A stretch of 64,000 bases of DNA from Cerioporus squamosus. Lineage: Eukaryota; Basidiomycota; Agaricomycetes; Polyporales; Polyporaceae. Made by a program: the position numbers and the translations under genes. The DNA lies in the NCBI GenBank assembly GCA_022592435.1, contig JABYQS010000111.1:62001-126000 (forward strand), given 5' to 3'. The notes beneath the pieces were generated by a model. That model was not told where the DNA came from. It was given only the letters and a program-made list of their open reading frames with translations, and ran no database searches. Below, one piece after another: positions 46,282-57,645 of the stretch (its first letter is position 1; each line of letters begins with the position of its first letter).

Positions 46282-49200
46282 CAAGAGCAACGCGTCGTTT
46301 GCAACGTTCAGTCTAAGGTATGTCAGCGGGTTTCCCTGCAGTCTGCAGTTTCAGGCGTAATTGCAATAAACTGACTCCTGTATTGCAATCCATCATGCAT
46401 CAGCAGCGACCGCGACTTCGGGGATCCCTGGCAGGCCATTTCGGCCCAAACGGGCATGGCGCATACATGCTCGCGACGCAGAGCGCCGCCCTCCCAGCGG
46501 CCAGCCCGACTACATAGGTGAGTGACAGCTTGGAATCGGACTTGACGTGGACATGCCAGTCTAAGGGTCCCGAGCGTCCGCGGTCGAGCCCGATATATTG
46601 CAATATGGGGATACAGACGCAGAGGATGGCAGAGAAGCGGCGTGTCCGGAAGCTGAGAAGCCCCCTCCCCGCATCTCTGCAAGCTTGCAATCAGCGCAAT
46701 TCAGTCCCAGTGCCATCATACATGGCGGCGCTCGCGTTCGGAATCATTATTGGCATGCAATGATCACGACACCACCACTGCGCTTGGTAAAGCACTGGTG
46801 GTGACTCTAGGTCCTGAGGTATGTGTCATTGTCATGCTCTTATGTACGACTCACGAGCCCGGTCCCACCGCACGGGCCCCGCAGTGCGTGTCTTGGAACA
46901 GGACTTTGCCATGTGTCATAAGTATCCGACTCGGACATTCCAAGCCTGTTCCAAGCTCGAGGACCAAGGTGTTCGTCGCGCTGCCGAGCCTCCTGAGCCT
47001 GCTTACCCCCGACAAGCTAGGTCAGGTCTCGGGCGCCCGGCCCACCTCGCACCCGATTCCGAGCGCGGTCTCGCATCTGCATCTCAGGAAACGCGTCCGA
47101 GCCCGTCGTGTCCGGGCGTACTGCAGCATGCAGCGTACTTACTCGTTTACTGATACTTACAGCTTCCGGGTGGGGATTCGGGAGTCGGGACTGTGTAAGC
47201 GGAATATCGATTGAGCCCGCGATCGGCGTAAGACGTGTGTGTACTAGTACGTACCCCCTCGCACCTACTCCACGTATCGTCGTACTGGCTCGTACTGATC
47301 AGCTCATGAGTAGATCTCTGCAGTACTATACTGACACTGTGACTGCACAGTGCGCGTCATCACAGGCGTCCTCGCGGAAGCCGGTATCTGGTAGTCTATC
47401 TATAGCCTCAGCCTCAGCCTCAGCCTCGAGCTCCGTGTGTCGCCGTTCGGGGACCGGGGCCCTCGCGATATCTATTATCTGCAGCAGCGCACCAGCCAGT
47501 GGGTCGATGGTTCGACGCCCTTCTGCAGCAGGCGATACTGTATCATGCATATGGTGACCTGAGATGGTGAGTTCTGATTTCAGACTCGCGATCGACGCAG
47601 CGGCTGCGCCCCCTGACAATGACAGTACTAGTGACATCACCCATGACTATTACTCCGGCATTCCCGGCCCCCACACCCACTGGCACATCCGCGCAAGCCT
47701 GAGCCTCAAGTTAACTGCAGCCGCCGGGACTCTCGCGAGCCACAGTACTAGTGTTGTCCGCGCCGTGCGTATCTGGACTTGCGGCTTATGGTTGCGCGTG
47801 CTGATACAGTAGCAACTGCTGATGTTCGACTCTAGAGTCTATTCTAGGAACCCGCGGAACCTGGGTCGCGCGAGACGAGCTCGAGAGCCGCCATCGAGAA
47901 TCACACAGGAGGATTTCCCGAGGGATCCGGATACTGGTGAGTCTGGCGGCCTGGCCACCCCGGTACCCAGCAAGCATCAGACTCGCTACATCGCGATGCG
48001 CAGAACAATGAGGAGTGGGTTCTCGGCTCACGCTCCAGATTGCAGGCAGTCCTGATTTCGGAGGTGGAGGGCCGAAGTCAGCACAGGTGTATGAGTTCGA
48101 CCATCACAGTACTGGTGCGTGACTGCGTTGATCTCGAACTACTGGTAAGTATGGTCCAGGCGGAACCGCGCGTACGATGTCCATCACCGCTCTTGCGTTC
48201 GTCTGACCGTCCAGCATCTTCCATCAGGCGACCTGGCATTGACTTCTGCGGCATCTGTGCGCACCATCGAATTGTGGACTTCGCCACCGCACACCGGACG
48301 GTAGACAAGCATGCCCGGATTCCTCTATGGTTCAAACTTCAGGCCTCAGACTACCAGCACACCTGTGGTCCGATATGGGGTGACGGGCCCACCTACGTAC
48401 ATTCCGCAGGCCATCGCAGGCATGCTCCACTTTTCCTGCATCGTGCCAGCCCTGCGCGAAGAACGGGATGCCTCCCCCAGAATACCATGCATGAAGGCAT
48501 CGTGCAGTCGAATGGACGACGTCAGCGGGGTTCAGGGTTCCAGCGCCATGCCAGGTGCCTCCAGGATGATGACCTTCGGAATCCCAGGCGAGTCTTCCCA
48601 AGTCCCTCTTCCTGCGTAAGGCGCGCGCTGCGGCTGCTGCTCCCATCGCCCATAATACACCCGAGTTCTTCCGGATGTACTGTATGCATGCACGAAGCGC
48701 AGACTGCATTCCGCAGCGGGCGATGCCTGGCTTGAACTGCTCGCAGCAGCAGCAGCAGCAAGTCCTCAGGACCGCAGCCCGACCGGCGACATCGCATTTG
48801 CAGCTTTCAGGCGATCGTGCTCCCCGGGCCCGAGCGCCCTTGGGCTGCTGTTCGCTTATGTAGGAGCGGGCGGCGCGCGCCGTGTCTACACGACACGCCG
48901 GAACGCCTGCAGCGACCGTTGCTCGTCGTTGCCGGTTGCCGGTCGTGCGCCGCGCCGGGGAGACGTTGAGAATGATGAAGCCGTCGTCGTCGCTGACCGG
49001 CGACGGGTCGCGACGCCATGTTGTTGCTGCTGCTGTTGTTGGATGTAAAATCCTCTGCAGGCCTGGGGTTTTCGGGGCTTCGGTGATTGCGAAGCCCTGC
49101 GCGTCCAGGGACCAGCGACGTCCGCGGGCCCCGGGGTTGATTGACACGTCTTCTTCGCAATTTCAGGCTTGTGGCAGTACAGAGGAAAGTTGGGAGAGTG

Positions 49201-49611
49201 AGCGCTGCAGCGCGCGTTCCGCTTGTCACGGCGAGCTTCAGGCCGCTTGTGCAGTGCAGCATCGTGTGCGCTCGTGCAAGCGAGAATATAAGGTGGATGC
49301 TCCTCAGCTTAGCGAGGCGTAGGAGGTGGCTTGCGACAGATGGGAGTCGGACGCTGCTTGTCGTGTCGCGCTCGTGTCTCTCCAGGTCGCGCCGAGCCGC
49401 GGCAGGCATCCTGTACCATGCAGCTGACGGTGAGTGACTCATTCTTTCCGCTCCTTCGGACTTGCGAGGTGTGATATAACATTTACTTGCCCGGCAGAGG
49501 CTGTCGACTCTTCCGAGGCTGATGTCTTGATGCCATGGACATTGATGCCGCACCTGTGGACTACCTGTGGACGGGCAACATTTCGATGGTGTATCATACT
49601 TACTCTACTCC
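46282..49611. other. Gene-poor region with simple repeats
   Basis: No gene supported. Contains three more ATTGCAAT copies (46360, 46382, 46597), a CAGCCT tandem near 47410, CAG-type runs at about 48750-48765 and a CTG/GTT run near 49020. Open frames are short, mixed in strand and without motifs. Confidence 0.4.
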
Positions 49612-49986
49612 ATGGAATCTGACACGAGCAACTCATCCGCTCACCAGGTGACCAACATCCTCCCGACCGGCGAACCCACCGAGCGTCCGAGGCTTCGTGT
49701 GGCGCCCGCAGTGAGGCTATCGGAGGCAAGCTATCCATGGGCTGACAGTGACTACAAAGACACATACTCGCTCCTCGATGATAGGATGTTGGTGAGTCCG
49801 TACCCCTGTACGCGTATCTCGAGCGGCGCCGGGGTTAAGGGCCGGCCTGAGTCGCGTAAAGCGAGTGTCGTTCAGGTTCCCGGGAACAGGCGAGACACCG
49901 CTACCACCTCTTCACCACGCCATTCGGACATAGTGGAGCGACGTATCGACGGTCTACAGCACTCGGCAACTGTCTCCATAACTTGA
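49612..49986 (+). CDS. Candidate small gene, unknown
   Basis: The ATG at 49612 opens a frame with ordinary codon use (MESDTSNSSAHQVTNILPTG, then YPWADSDYKDTYSLLDDRML). At 49792 a GTGAGT donor and an acceptor TCGTTCAG near 49875 define an 84-nt intron in phase 0, giving 96 residues, or 124 if the intron is retained, since it is a multiple of three. There is no signal peptide, membrane helix or known domain. Support is weak and rests on the composition and the donor. Confidence 0.3.
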   Translation: MESDTSNSSAHQVTNILPTGEPTERPRLRVAPAVRLSEASYPWADSDYKDTYSLLDDRMLVSPYPCTRISSGAGVKGRPESRKASVVQVPGNRRDTATTSSPRHSDIVERRIDGLQHSATVSIT

Positions 49987-50775
49987 AGACACGCGAGCCC
50001 AGCGGCCGGGATAGGCCGGCTGTCGTGTTGGGCTGCTGGGTGCGTACATAAAGGCGTGAGCTTCGCGGTCTTCGAGCTGGTACAACGACTCATCTCATCG
50101 AATTGTAAGTAGGCGTGTGTCGCCGTTCATCGGACACCTTCAAATTGTGACCGTCAACCGCCATACTCCAGCTGACTCGCCCAGTGAGCCCGTTGCGGTC
50201 ATGGTAGATTGTCCGAGCTGACATGAGCTGACCACAACTTCCAACACCGAAGCGCTTTCCGAGGCCTGATGCATCATGCAAGGTGGGCGAACGGGGTGTC
50301 GTGCTCGTGCGAGCACAGTGCACACAACGCTGTGTCAGCCCGCTCTTGTCGTCCCCGCCCAGGTCGGAGACATCAGAGCGGCATCGGGACTGCGGCGCGG
50401 CGCGGCGGGCTGAGAGATCCAGATACGATGGTGCGCCTTGAGCCAAAGTATCCGGACCCCGCAGAGTCGCCAAGTTGCGGATGGCTGCGCAATGCTGTTG
50501 TGGTCGACAATGGTGGATGTGGAGGAGGGAGGCCGAGCACAACACGATGACAGATATGTTATGAGTCACGCGTTCTTGCCTCCTCGATCCTCCACGACTC
50601 TGCCCGCCATGTTCCGCGTTGATTCTGCACGACGATAACATGATCAGCGCTTCGCCTTCACGAGCCGACAGGGTCGCCTACATTAAATAAGAATATATAG
50701 CATGGGCACGGACAGGTAGTATACAGCCTAAAATGCGGCCTTAGGACTCTAGACTCGTGGCACAGGCAACCAGGA
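49987..50775. other. Intergenic, no gene seen
   Basis: Downstream of the minus MYND gene; only short frames. Confidence 0.4.
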
Positions 50776-53166
50776 CTACTTGTTCGCAGGCTTGCAGTGC
50801 GGTTTGTGGTCCTTCCAGTGTCGCTTCTGACACGCTGGACCGCAATACCTGAAGCGCACCGGTCGGTCAGCATCTCGACACTCATGAAACCGCGGTAGTA
50901 GGAGACCTACAGCTTTTTGCCACACCCTCCGCACTTCTTCACCATAGAGCTCGGATTCGCGCAGAAAGAGCAACGCGGAAGAGGCACGCTCGATACGTAC
51001 GGTCGCGGAATCGAGGCCCCGGGCGCATGCGCGTGATCGCTGAGGAGGAAGGTGTACTTCTCCAAGTACTTCTCCAGATCGCCCACGCAGTCCACGCTCG
51101 GCCGCGCGGGAACGAAGTGGGCGTTGAGGGCGTCGTAGGCTCGTAGCGCGTCACGAGACTGCCCCACTCGCGAGTGCCCTGCGAGTAGAACTGCAGGATG
51201 AGCTTGACTGAGGTGTCCTTGGGCTCTATAGTGTCGGCGGTCCCGAGCCATCTCATGAAGCGTTCGGTGGTCTTGAGTTTTTGGAGGATCGGCTGGGTTT
51301 GGAGGGGATATTCAGTACGTGTGTCAACAGGAGGAACACAGACGCACCTGAAATGCAGCTAGATCCTCGCTCAGCTCTGGTCCCCGGAGGACGATCGTGT
51401 CGAGAATATACCAGCTCAGGATCTCCCTCATGTCAGCAGCGTCCGGCGGCGCCTCGGCTATGAAGGTAAGGGCATTCTTCCTCGCCATCTTCAGCGCCGC
51501 AAGTCCTAGTTCCCGCTTATCCCCCTGCGAGCCAGGCATGTCGTATGTGACCGCGTCGCGCAGGAACATCTCACCGACGTAGCCGGGATACCGCGCCCCG
51601 CACGCCAGCAGCTCGCGCCGCATGTAGGGTGTGACGTTGGAGCACTTCAAGCCCCGTATTACTGCGCGTATGGACTGGGTGTAATCGGAGCTGAAGGTCA
51701 GCGCACGCTGCGCATACGCGAGGCCGGGATTACGGGCAACGACGCGTTCCGCGAGCGCGACCAGCTTATCCAGGTCATAGTGGAGCAGGTGGTACTTGAG
51801 CTCGAGGACGTCTGCGGTATCCGGGTCCGTTGGCTGTCCGCGGGCCCGCAACGCTTCGGCACATAGAGGAAGGGCGTCCCACCAGTCGCTGAACGGGAGA
51901 CCGAGCAAGCCCTCGAGCGGCCGCCCGTCCCGCGGGTCCTGGAAGTACATCTTGGCCATGCCGTACTCGCTCGACTGCACAAGCTTCCCAAGCCTCTCGC
52001 CGAGGACGCAGAGATCGCGGTCACGCGAACCTACGAACTGGTTCATCGCGGTGGGTAGACCTTCGATGCAGACAGCTGCGTCGACCTGACATTCGCAAGC
52101 GTCGAGCCCGTACGCATTCATGAGGTCGTAGAGGTCACGCGGGACGGGTCCTCTGACCGCAGCTATGAGCCTGTCGGGGTCTGTCGTCCGATTTGCTGGT
52201 CCCGTTTCGGCCAGTGGAAGGCGGATGAAGCCGCTGAGAGCCATGCACCGGGCATGCACGCTGCGGCTGCGGAGGAAGGCGGCGAGCAGAGGGAGCAGCG
52301 ATGGGGTCGCCCTGCACTCTGCGGGACAGTGACGGGTCGTGGTCGCAAGGAGATGGAGACCGTGGTTGAATACAACGAGAGTGGCCTGGGGGTGTCCCAG
52401 CAGTTCGATGGTCGTCTGGAGGACGTCCTTGATGGAGACTTGAGCTATCGCGCGATAGTCTGGCTGCTTGTCGCCTAATACGGAGTTCGTCGCGGCGGCC
52501 ATGACCCTCATGACGAGCTCCATTACGACGAAATTATCAACGTATGAACGGACGAAGCGGATGAGGAGGTGGTTGTTCCGCGCGACTTCCAGTCTGGCAA
52601 CGGGACCACCGTGTTGCGTGATCACGACGAGGGCCTGGAGTACGACAGGGCCCAGGTTATCCGTGATGCTCCGCTGCTGTTGGAGAAGGATCGGTACTAT
52701 CTTAGACGTGATTCCTATGAGACACGAGAATGTGAATGAGATCTGCCGTCCGTCGCGAAGACCGTGTCAGAACAGGCCCCAAAGTCTGACGCTCACCTGA
52801 TTCCATGAGTTTGTCGCGCAGGAGCGAATCCGCGCACATCATGGTCCATATCGAGATGATGCAGCCCGCAACAACCATGTCCCCGCGATCTCGAGCGGTG
52901 GTGTATAGTCGGTCAAGCTTCTTCTGCATCTTGTCATAGATGGCATAGGCCTTTCTAAGCCCACCTTTACTGTTGGGGTCTTATCCACAGGCCAAGGTGA
53001 GCGAATGTTCATCTAAGTAGTGCTCAAAGTAGCACACACCTGGTATTTTGAGGTAGGCGCATAGCCGAGCGACGGGGAGGTCCCAGCTGTGCAAGACGTC
53101 GAGACCTGCCCACACCGATGCCGGGACGACGTTGGCCGAGGTGAGTTCGATTTCGACTGGGGGCAT
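50776..53166 (-). CDS. MYND-finger helical-repeat protein, frameshift before finger
   Basis: Exons on the minus strand: 53040-53166, 52797-52964, 51348-52714, 50911-51292, 50776-50848. The body is complete and in frame: RLCAYLKIP then GGLRKAYAIYDKMQKKLD, VVITQHGGPVARLEVARNN, VVARNPGLAYAQRALTF and GPELSEDLAAF. The finger CSFCANPSSMVKKCGGC with YCGPACQKRHWKDHKPHC is also intact but lies in another frame. The break is at about 51133-51147, where CTACGAGC is followed by CTACGACG on the minus strand, an 8-bp near-tandem duplication; exon 4 has 382 nt and 374 would fit exactly. As the sequence stands, translation leaves the frame after SLVTRY and ends at about 50939 without a finger. The N-terminal 620 residues could still be made. 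Confidence 0.82.
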
Positions 53167-53925
53167 ACTTAGGAGAGTCACAATTCTGCCGTCGTTCGAT
53201 TATGTATGTACTTGAGGGTATTTGAGGGTATTTGAAGACGAGTCGCGAGGCAATGTTGCAGTGTGTCGGAGACAATGAAGCTCCCGACGCCCATGTGCGC
53301 GCCCGACAATTGTGTATGCCCACAGCCTTCCACTTCTGCGTGGGACAAGAAGGTACCGAGTCAGACCGTCTGCTCTGGCCAGCCCGCTCGCTGTCATTAT
53401 ACAGCTGTCGCAGAACATCGGAGGTAGATGGTCATATCGTCGAATCGCCTACACCAAGCTGCACTTAGGCTCGCACTGAGCCAGCCTCTAGCTCTGTACC
53501 GGAAGGCTGCTACGAACCCAAGAACAAGAAGTTGCACCCACTGGTATTGCGGTTGGATATTCGGGGTCGCAGCCAGGTAGCATAGTAGTCATTTCACGAG
53601 CGATGCGTGCCGAGGAGAAGATGCGTTGACGAGTCCAAGTTCAAGTTCACTGGCAGACTTTGAGCGCCGATGTGTACTTGGGCGCTTCGAGTGGCGGGAA
53701 GGGCGGGCCGCCTCTCGGGTTTTGCGCCGACGTGCTCGCCATCGTCCCGGAATGCGAGCTTGCAATTTATGAAATGACTCCTCCTCCTACCACCTCCTTC
53801 TACGGCCCCTGCGGGGTCAAGGACAACACCAGTAGTCAACGACGCTGCCTGGTCACCGTTAGATCGGAGAGCACGAGCTGCGCAGTCCGCCTCTACCTCG
53901 TCCACCAACTAGAGGGGCAGGCAAC
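53167..53925. other. Divergent promoter region
   Basis: Separates the minus MYND gene (ATG 53166) from ADE12 (ATG 53926). A short TTTGAGGGTA tandem lies at about 53210-53230. No gene seen. Confidence 0.5.
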
Positions 53926-55847
53926 ATGAGCGGTAAGTTGCCTCGCGAGGTCTATCGCATAACATCGAGACTAATCGGCTTTTCCTTCTCGCGCATGCAG
54001 CTACCGTCGTGCTCGGGGCGCAGTGGGGCGACGAAGGGAAGGGCAAACTCGTCGACATCTTGACCGCCGACTTCGACATCTGCGCGCGATGTGCCGGAGG
54101 AAACAACGCGGGACATACCATCGTGGTCCCCACGGGCCCGGAGAGGGTCAACAAGACGTTTGCGTTCCACCTTCTCCCCAGCGGTGCGCCCGGTTCGCCC
54201 CATCTTGAAAGTCGCATACTGATGTTCCCACTAGGCCTCGTGAATTCCAAGTGCATTGGCATCATCGGAAATGGCGTCGTGGTTCATGTCCCGTCCTTCT
54301 TTGCCGAGCTCGACGCGTTGCAGAAAGAAGGTGTGTAGAATCTTTGTGTCGTATCTGGTGCTGCCCGAGAAGGGTCAGCAGGAAAGGGTGTGAATGTTCC
54401 CGGTGAACTGCATACGGGGCATTTCGGCAGCATCCCATGCTGGGGGATGCTGTCAGGAAGCAATCAGGGCACTGATAGAACAGGTAACGTTGTAGTCGTC
54501 ACTTATCCGGTGACATATAGCCGGCCGGAGAGGTTGGATGAACCAGATTGTGAGGGCTTTCAGAAACCACTATATACGTGGGACCGCTGCGTCTGGTGGA
54601 TATTCGCCCCCATCCTGCTTCCTGACGTTGTTTGTTGCGCGATCTGTTTATATTCAATTCCTCTCTTCATTCGTCAGGCCTTGACTGCACTGGCCGTCTC
54701 TTCATTTCCGATCGCGCGCACCTCGTCTTCGATTTCCACCAGATCGTCGACGGTCTCAAGGAAGTCGAACTTGGCGGGTCGAGCATCGGCACCACCAAGA
54801 AGGGCATCGGTCCGGCCTACTCCGCCAAAGCGTCGCGTTCTGGTCTCCGCGTTCACCACCTTTTCGACCATGATACGTTTGCCCAGAAGTTCCGCAGGAC
54901 TGTCGAGAACCGATTCAAGCGGTACGGCTACTTCGAGTACGATACGGAGGGAGAGATCAAGCGGTACAAGGTACGTGATGCGTATGTGGCTTGCGACGTC
55001 CGTCCTGACGCGTCCACAGGATCTGGCAGAGCGTTTGCGGCCGTACGTCATCGACAGCGTCGTCTACATCCACAAGGCGCTATCAGAGGGCAAGAAGGTC
55101 CTTGTCGAGGGTGCTAACGCACTGATGCTTGATATTGACTTCGGGACGTATCCTTTCGTGACGTCGTCCTCGACCACCATTGGCGGTGTGTGCACCGGCT
55201 TGGGTATCCCGCCGAAGCGGATTGGGACTACCATCGGTGTCGTCAAAGCCTACACGACACGTGTGGGCGGCGGACCGTTCCCCACCGAGCAGCTTAACGT
55301 GAGCTTTCCCAGTTTCGGACGCACTGTATCTTGTGACTGAATTCCCGTGCAGGAGATCGGCACGCACCTGCAGGAAGTCGGCCGCGAGTACGGCACGACG
55401 ACCGGACGTCGCAGGCGTTGCGGATGGCTCGATCTGGTCGTAATGAAGCACTCGTGCCTCATAAACGGCTACGACAGCCTTAACCTGACGAAGCTGGACG
55501 TGCTCGACGACCTCGAGGAGATCAAGGTGGCCGTTAAGTACCTCGTCGACGAGAAGGAGCTGCCAGGCTTCCCCGGTGAGTGCTCAACAGCGTCTGCGGG
55601 ATCACATACGCTGATGTCATCGAACGCAGCGGACCTCGAGGTGCTGGCGAAGGTTGACGTCGTGTACGTTACACTACCCGGCTGGAAGCAGTCCATCGCG
55701 GCTGCGAAGACGGTGGACGATCTGCCGGAGAACTGCAAGAAGTACATCGGGTTCATCGAGGAGTTCCTGGGCGTGCCCATCGAGTGGATCGGTGTTGGAC
55801 CAGGGAGAGAAAGCATGGTGAAGAAAGAAGGCAAACTCGTACAATAG
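53926..55847 (+). CDS. ADE12: Adenylosuccinate synthetase
   Basis: Seven exons (53926-53932, 54001-54183, 54235-54330, 54678-54970, 55020-55298, 55353-55575, 55630-55847) join in phase to 432 residues, the normal length. The enzyme couples IMP and aspartate using GTP to form adenylosuccinate, the first committed step from IMP to AMP, in the cytosol. Visible signatures: [17 protein letters not shown] with the P-loop-like GDEGKGK and catalytic Asp, GGNNAGHT with the catalytic His, the IMP-site region [15 protein letters not shown], and the C-terminal stretch [11 protein letters not shown]. The first exon has only 7 coding bases. Intron 3 (54331-54677) is 347 nt, against about 50 for the others, and contains a hairpin. 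It is a housekeeping gene set among MYND-family loci. Confidence 0.95.
54428..54452. repeat. Perfect hairpin in ADE12 intron 3
   Basis: CAGCATCCC and its reverse complement GGGATGCTG are separated by 7 nt. It lies within the unusually long third intron. Confidence 0.6.
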
Positions 55848-55956
55848 AGTACAATGTAGTCTAGAGCCTGTTGTAACCTACAAGAACGCGTACACGACGA
55901 TTCGAATCAGCAGGGGCAGCAACCGCGCTTGGGCAGGATTCCCACGCCACGAGGCA

Positions 55957-55962
55957 TATAAG
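55957..55962 (+). promoter_or_regulatory. TATA box of the basic-protein gene
   Basis: TATAAG, 146 nt before the ATG at 56103. Confidence 0.4.
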
Positions 55963-56102
55963 AGGGCGTGTGACAGTTTTGGGCCCCCTCCTAGTCACCT
56001 CCTCGTCACGACCGTTACCATCCCCTCCCCCGCGAGCCCGCCTCGGTCTTCCGTCGAGGCGCATACACCCTCCGCGGACAGAATATAGTCTTCTTGCAAG
56101 CG

Positions 56103-57267
56103 ATGGACATGGACCCGAACGGACAGCATGTGCCCTCGACGCCCTCGTCGTCGCGCAAGCGGTCGCGCGAGAACGAGACCCCCAGCCAGAGACACAAGCG
56201 CGAGAAGGCTGCAGAACGGCAGCGCCGCAAGCGCGAGCGCGACCGCCAGGCAGGGCTGCAGAACATCCTCGCGCTCTCGCAGCAAGCCCAGCAGGTGCCC
56301 CCGCCGCAGATCGAGGTCCCGCCCTCGCCCGCGCAGCAGCAGCAGCAGCTCCTGCCCGAACCACAGCCGATGCCGGAGTACAAGGGCGAGGACCTCTCCC
56401 CCGAGGAGGCTGCGAAGCGGGAGCGCATCAGGGCCGCCGCGCGGGAGCGACAGCGCAAGCACCGCGCACTCGTCAAGGCCCGCAAGCTGCGCGAGCTCGG
56501 GCTCGACATGGGCAACGACATCATGCCCGCCCTCGACGAGTACGGCCGCATGTCCGCCGAGGGCCAGTACCCGCCCGTCATGCCCCACGAGCTGCCTCCA
56601 CACCCCCACCCGCAGGCGCACCCGATACACGAGCCGCCGTTCCCCCAGGGCCAGCCCCTCGGCGGCCAGACGTTTGCGAGCACGCTGTTGCTGTCGTTCT
56701 CGTGTGCCCCGCTCCTCAAGCAGCACCTCCTCCGGACGCTCTCGATGACGAACGAGGAGCTTGCCTCGCTCGAGCCGATCATAGCGCAGGCGTGGGATCA
56801 TTGGGATCAGCAGGTACGTCCCCTCCATGCCGTCGTTCCCGTCTTCTTTACCGACCTACTGGCACCTGCAGCGACGCATGCACTACGCACAGGCGCAACA
56901 TGCGCAGAAGGCCCCGGACGGCGCACCACCCCTCCCAGACCCGAACGCACCGTTCAACGGGATGGGAGAGCACGTTCCCGGTCACCCGTACGTCCACGAC
57001 CCCGCACAAGCGAACGACTTCCGTGCCCGTTTCCATCGCCCCCTTGTCGCCCCCTCTCCCTTCCGCTCCAGCATTGTCCCCGGCTCTGCGCCCCAGGAGA
57101 GCGCACCGCAGCCGCAGATGTCTGCGTCTGCCCCTCCCGGAGGGCCCCCCGCCCCCGCTGCCAACGGGACGGAGCCTGCGCCAGCCAATCAGCCCGCGAT
57201 CGATCCCCAACTCGGTCAGGCGAGAGACGAGGCGGCAGGCGTAGCGGGCAAGCTGGAGCGGTCGTGA
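56103..57267 (+). CDS. Basic, Pro/Gln-rich nuclear-type protein, unknown
   Basis: Two exons (56103-56813, 56872-57267) with a 58-nt phase-0 intron give 368 residues. The N-terminus has a strongly basic helix (SRKRSRENET, then QRHKREKAAERQRRKRERDR) resembling a bZIP basic region, but no regular leucine heptads follow it. A second basic helix, KRERIRAAARERQRKHRAL, appears after a Gln/Pro-rich spacer with a QQQQQ run. The middle has a hydrophobic stretch (FASTLLLSFSCAPLLKQHLL) that looks like a helical domain, and the C-terminus is Pro/Ala-rich and disordered. A role as transcription or chromatin factor is plausible from composition only. An adjacent in-frame ATG (56109) could also be used. Confidence 0.78.
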
Positions 57268-57531
57268 GGCAGGGCAGATGGTGTTTGTCGTGCCGCCGTT
57301 GCGCTGCTGCGCGCCCGGGCTCCTGTGTACAGGGGCCCCGCTCTGGAGACCCGGCGTCAAAGACGTGCGTGCTCTTCTGTATCTTCTTTGTCAGGACTAC
57401 GTGTACGGTTCATCCAGTTTGTGTATTATAATAGGCCGCTCACAGGAGAGGCTTTGTTCGCGGCATAATCGCTGTACTTCATCGTGTTTGCATTCCGTTT
57501 CAGGTGCCGCCCCAACGGTGAAGCCAACGAC

Positions 57532-57552
57532 AGTCAAACGGCGTTACGTCCA
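57532..57552 (-). promoter_or_regulatory. Diverged CGCGTTTT-like element before the subfamily B gene
   Basis: On the minus strand it reads GGACGTAACGCCGTTTGACTG, close to GTGACGTAACGCGTTTTGTCAC at 62604-62625. It lies about 60 nt upstream of the TATA box at 57592. Confidence 0.35.
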
Positions 57553-57591
57553 TGTAGGTGCAGAGCCAGCCAAAGCTCGACTTGAGTCGGC

Positions 57592-57598
57592 TATATAG
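57592..57598 (+). promoter_or_regulatory. TATA box of the subfamily B gene
   Basis: TATATAG, 54 nt before the ATG at 57646; it supports that start. Confidence 0.5.
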
Positions 57599-57645
57599 GC
57601 GAGGGAGCTGGTAGGCCCCGCATCGTTCACTGACCTCCCCTCGAA

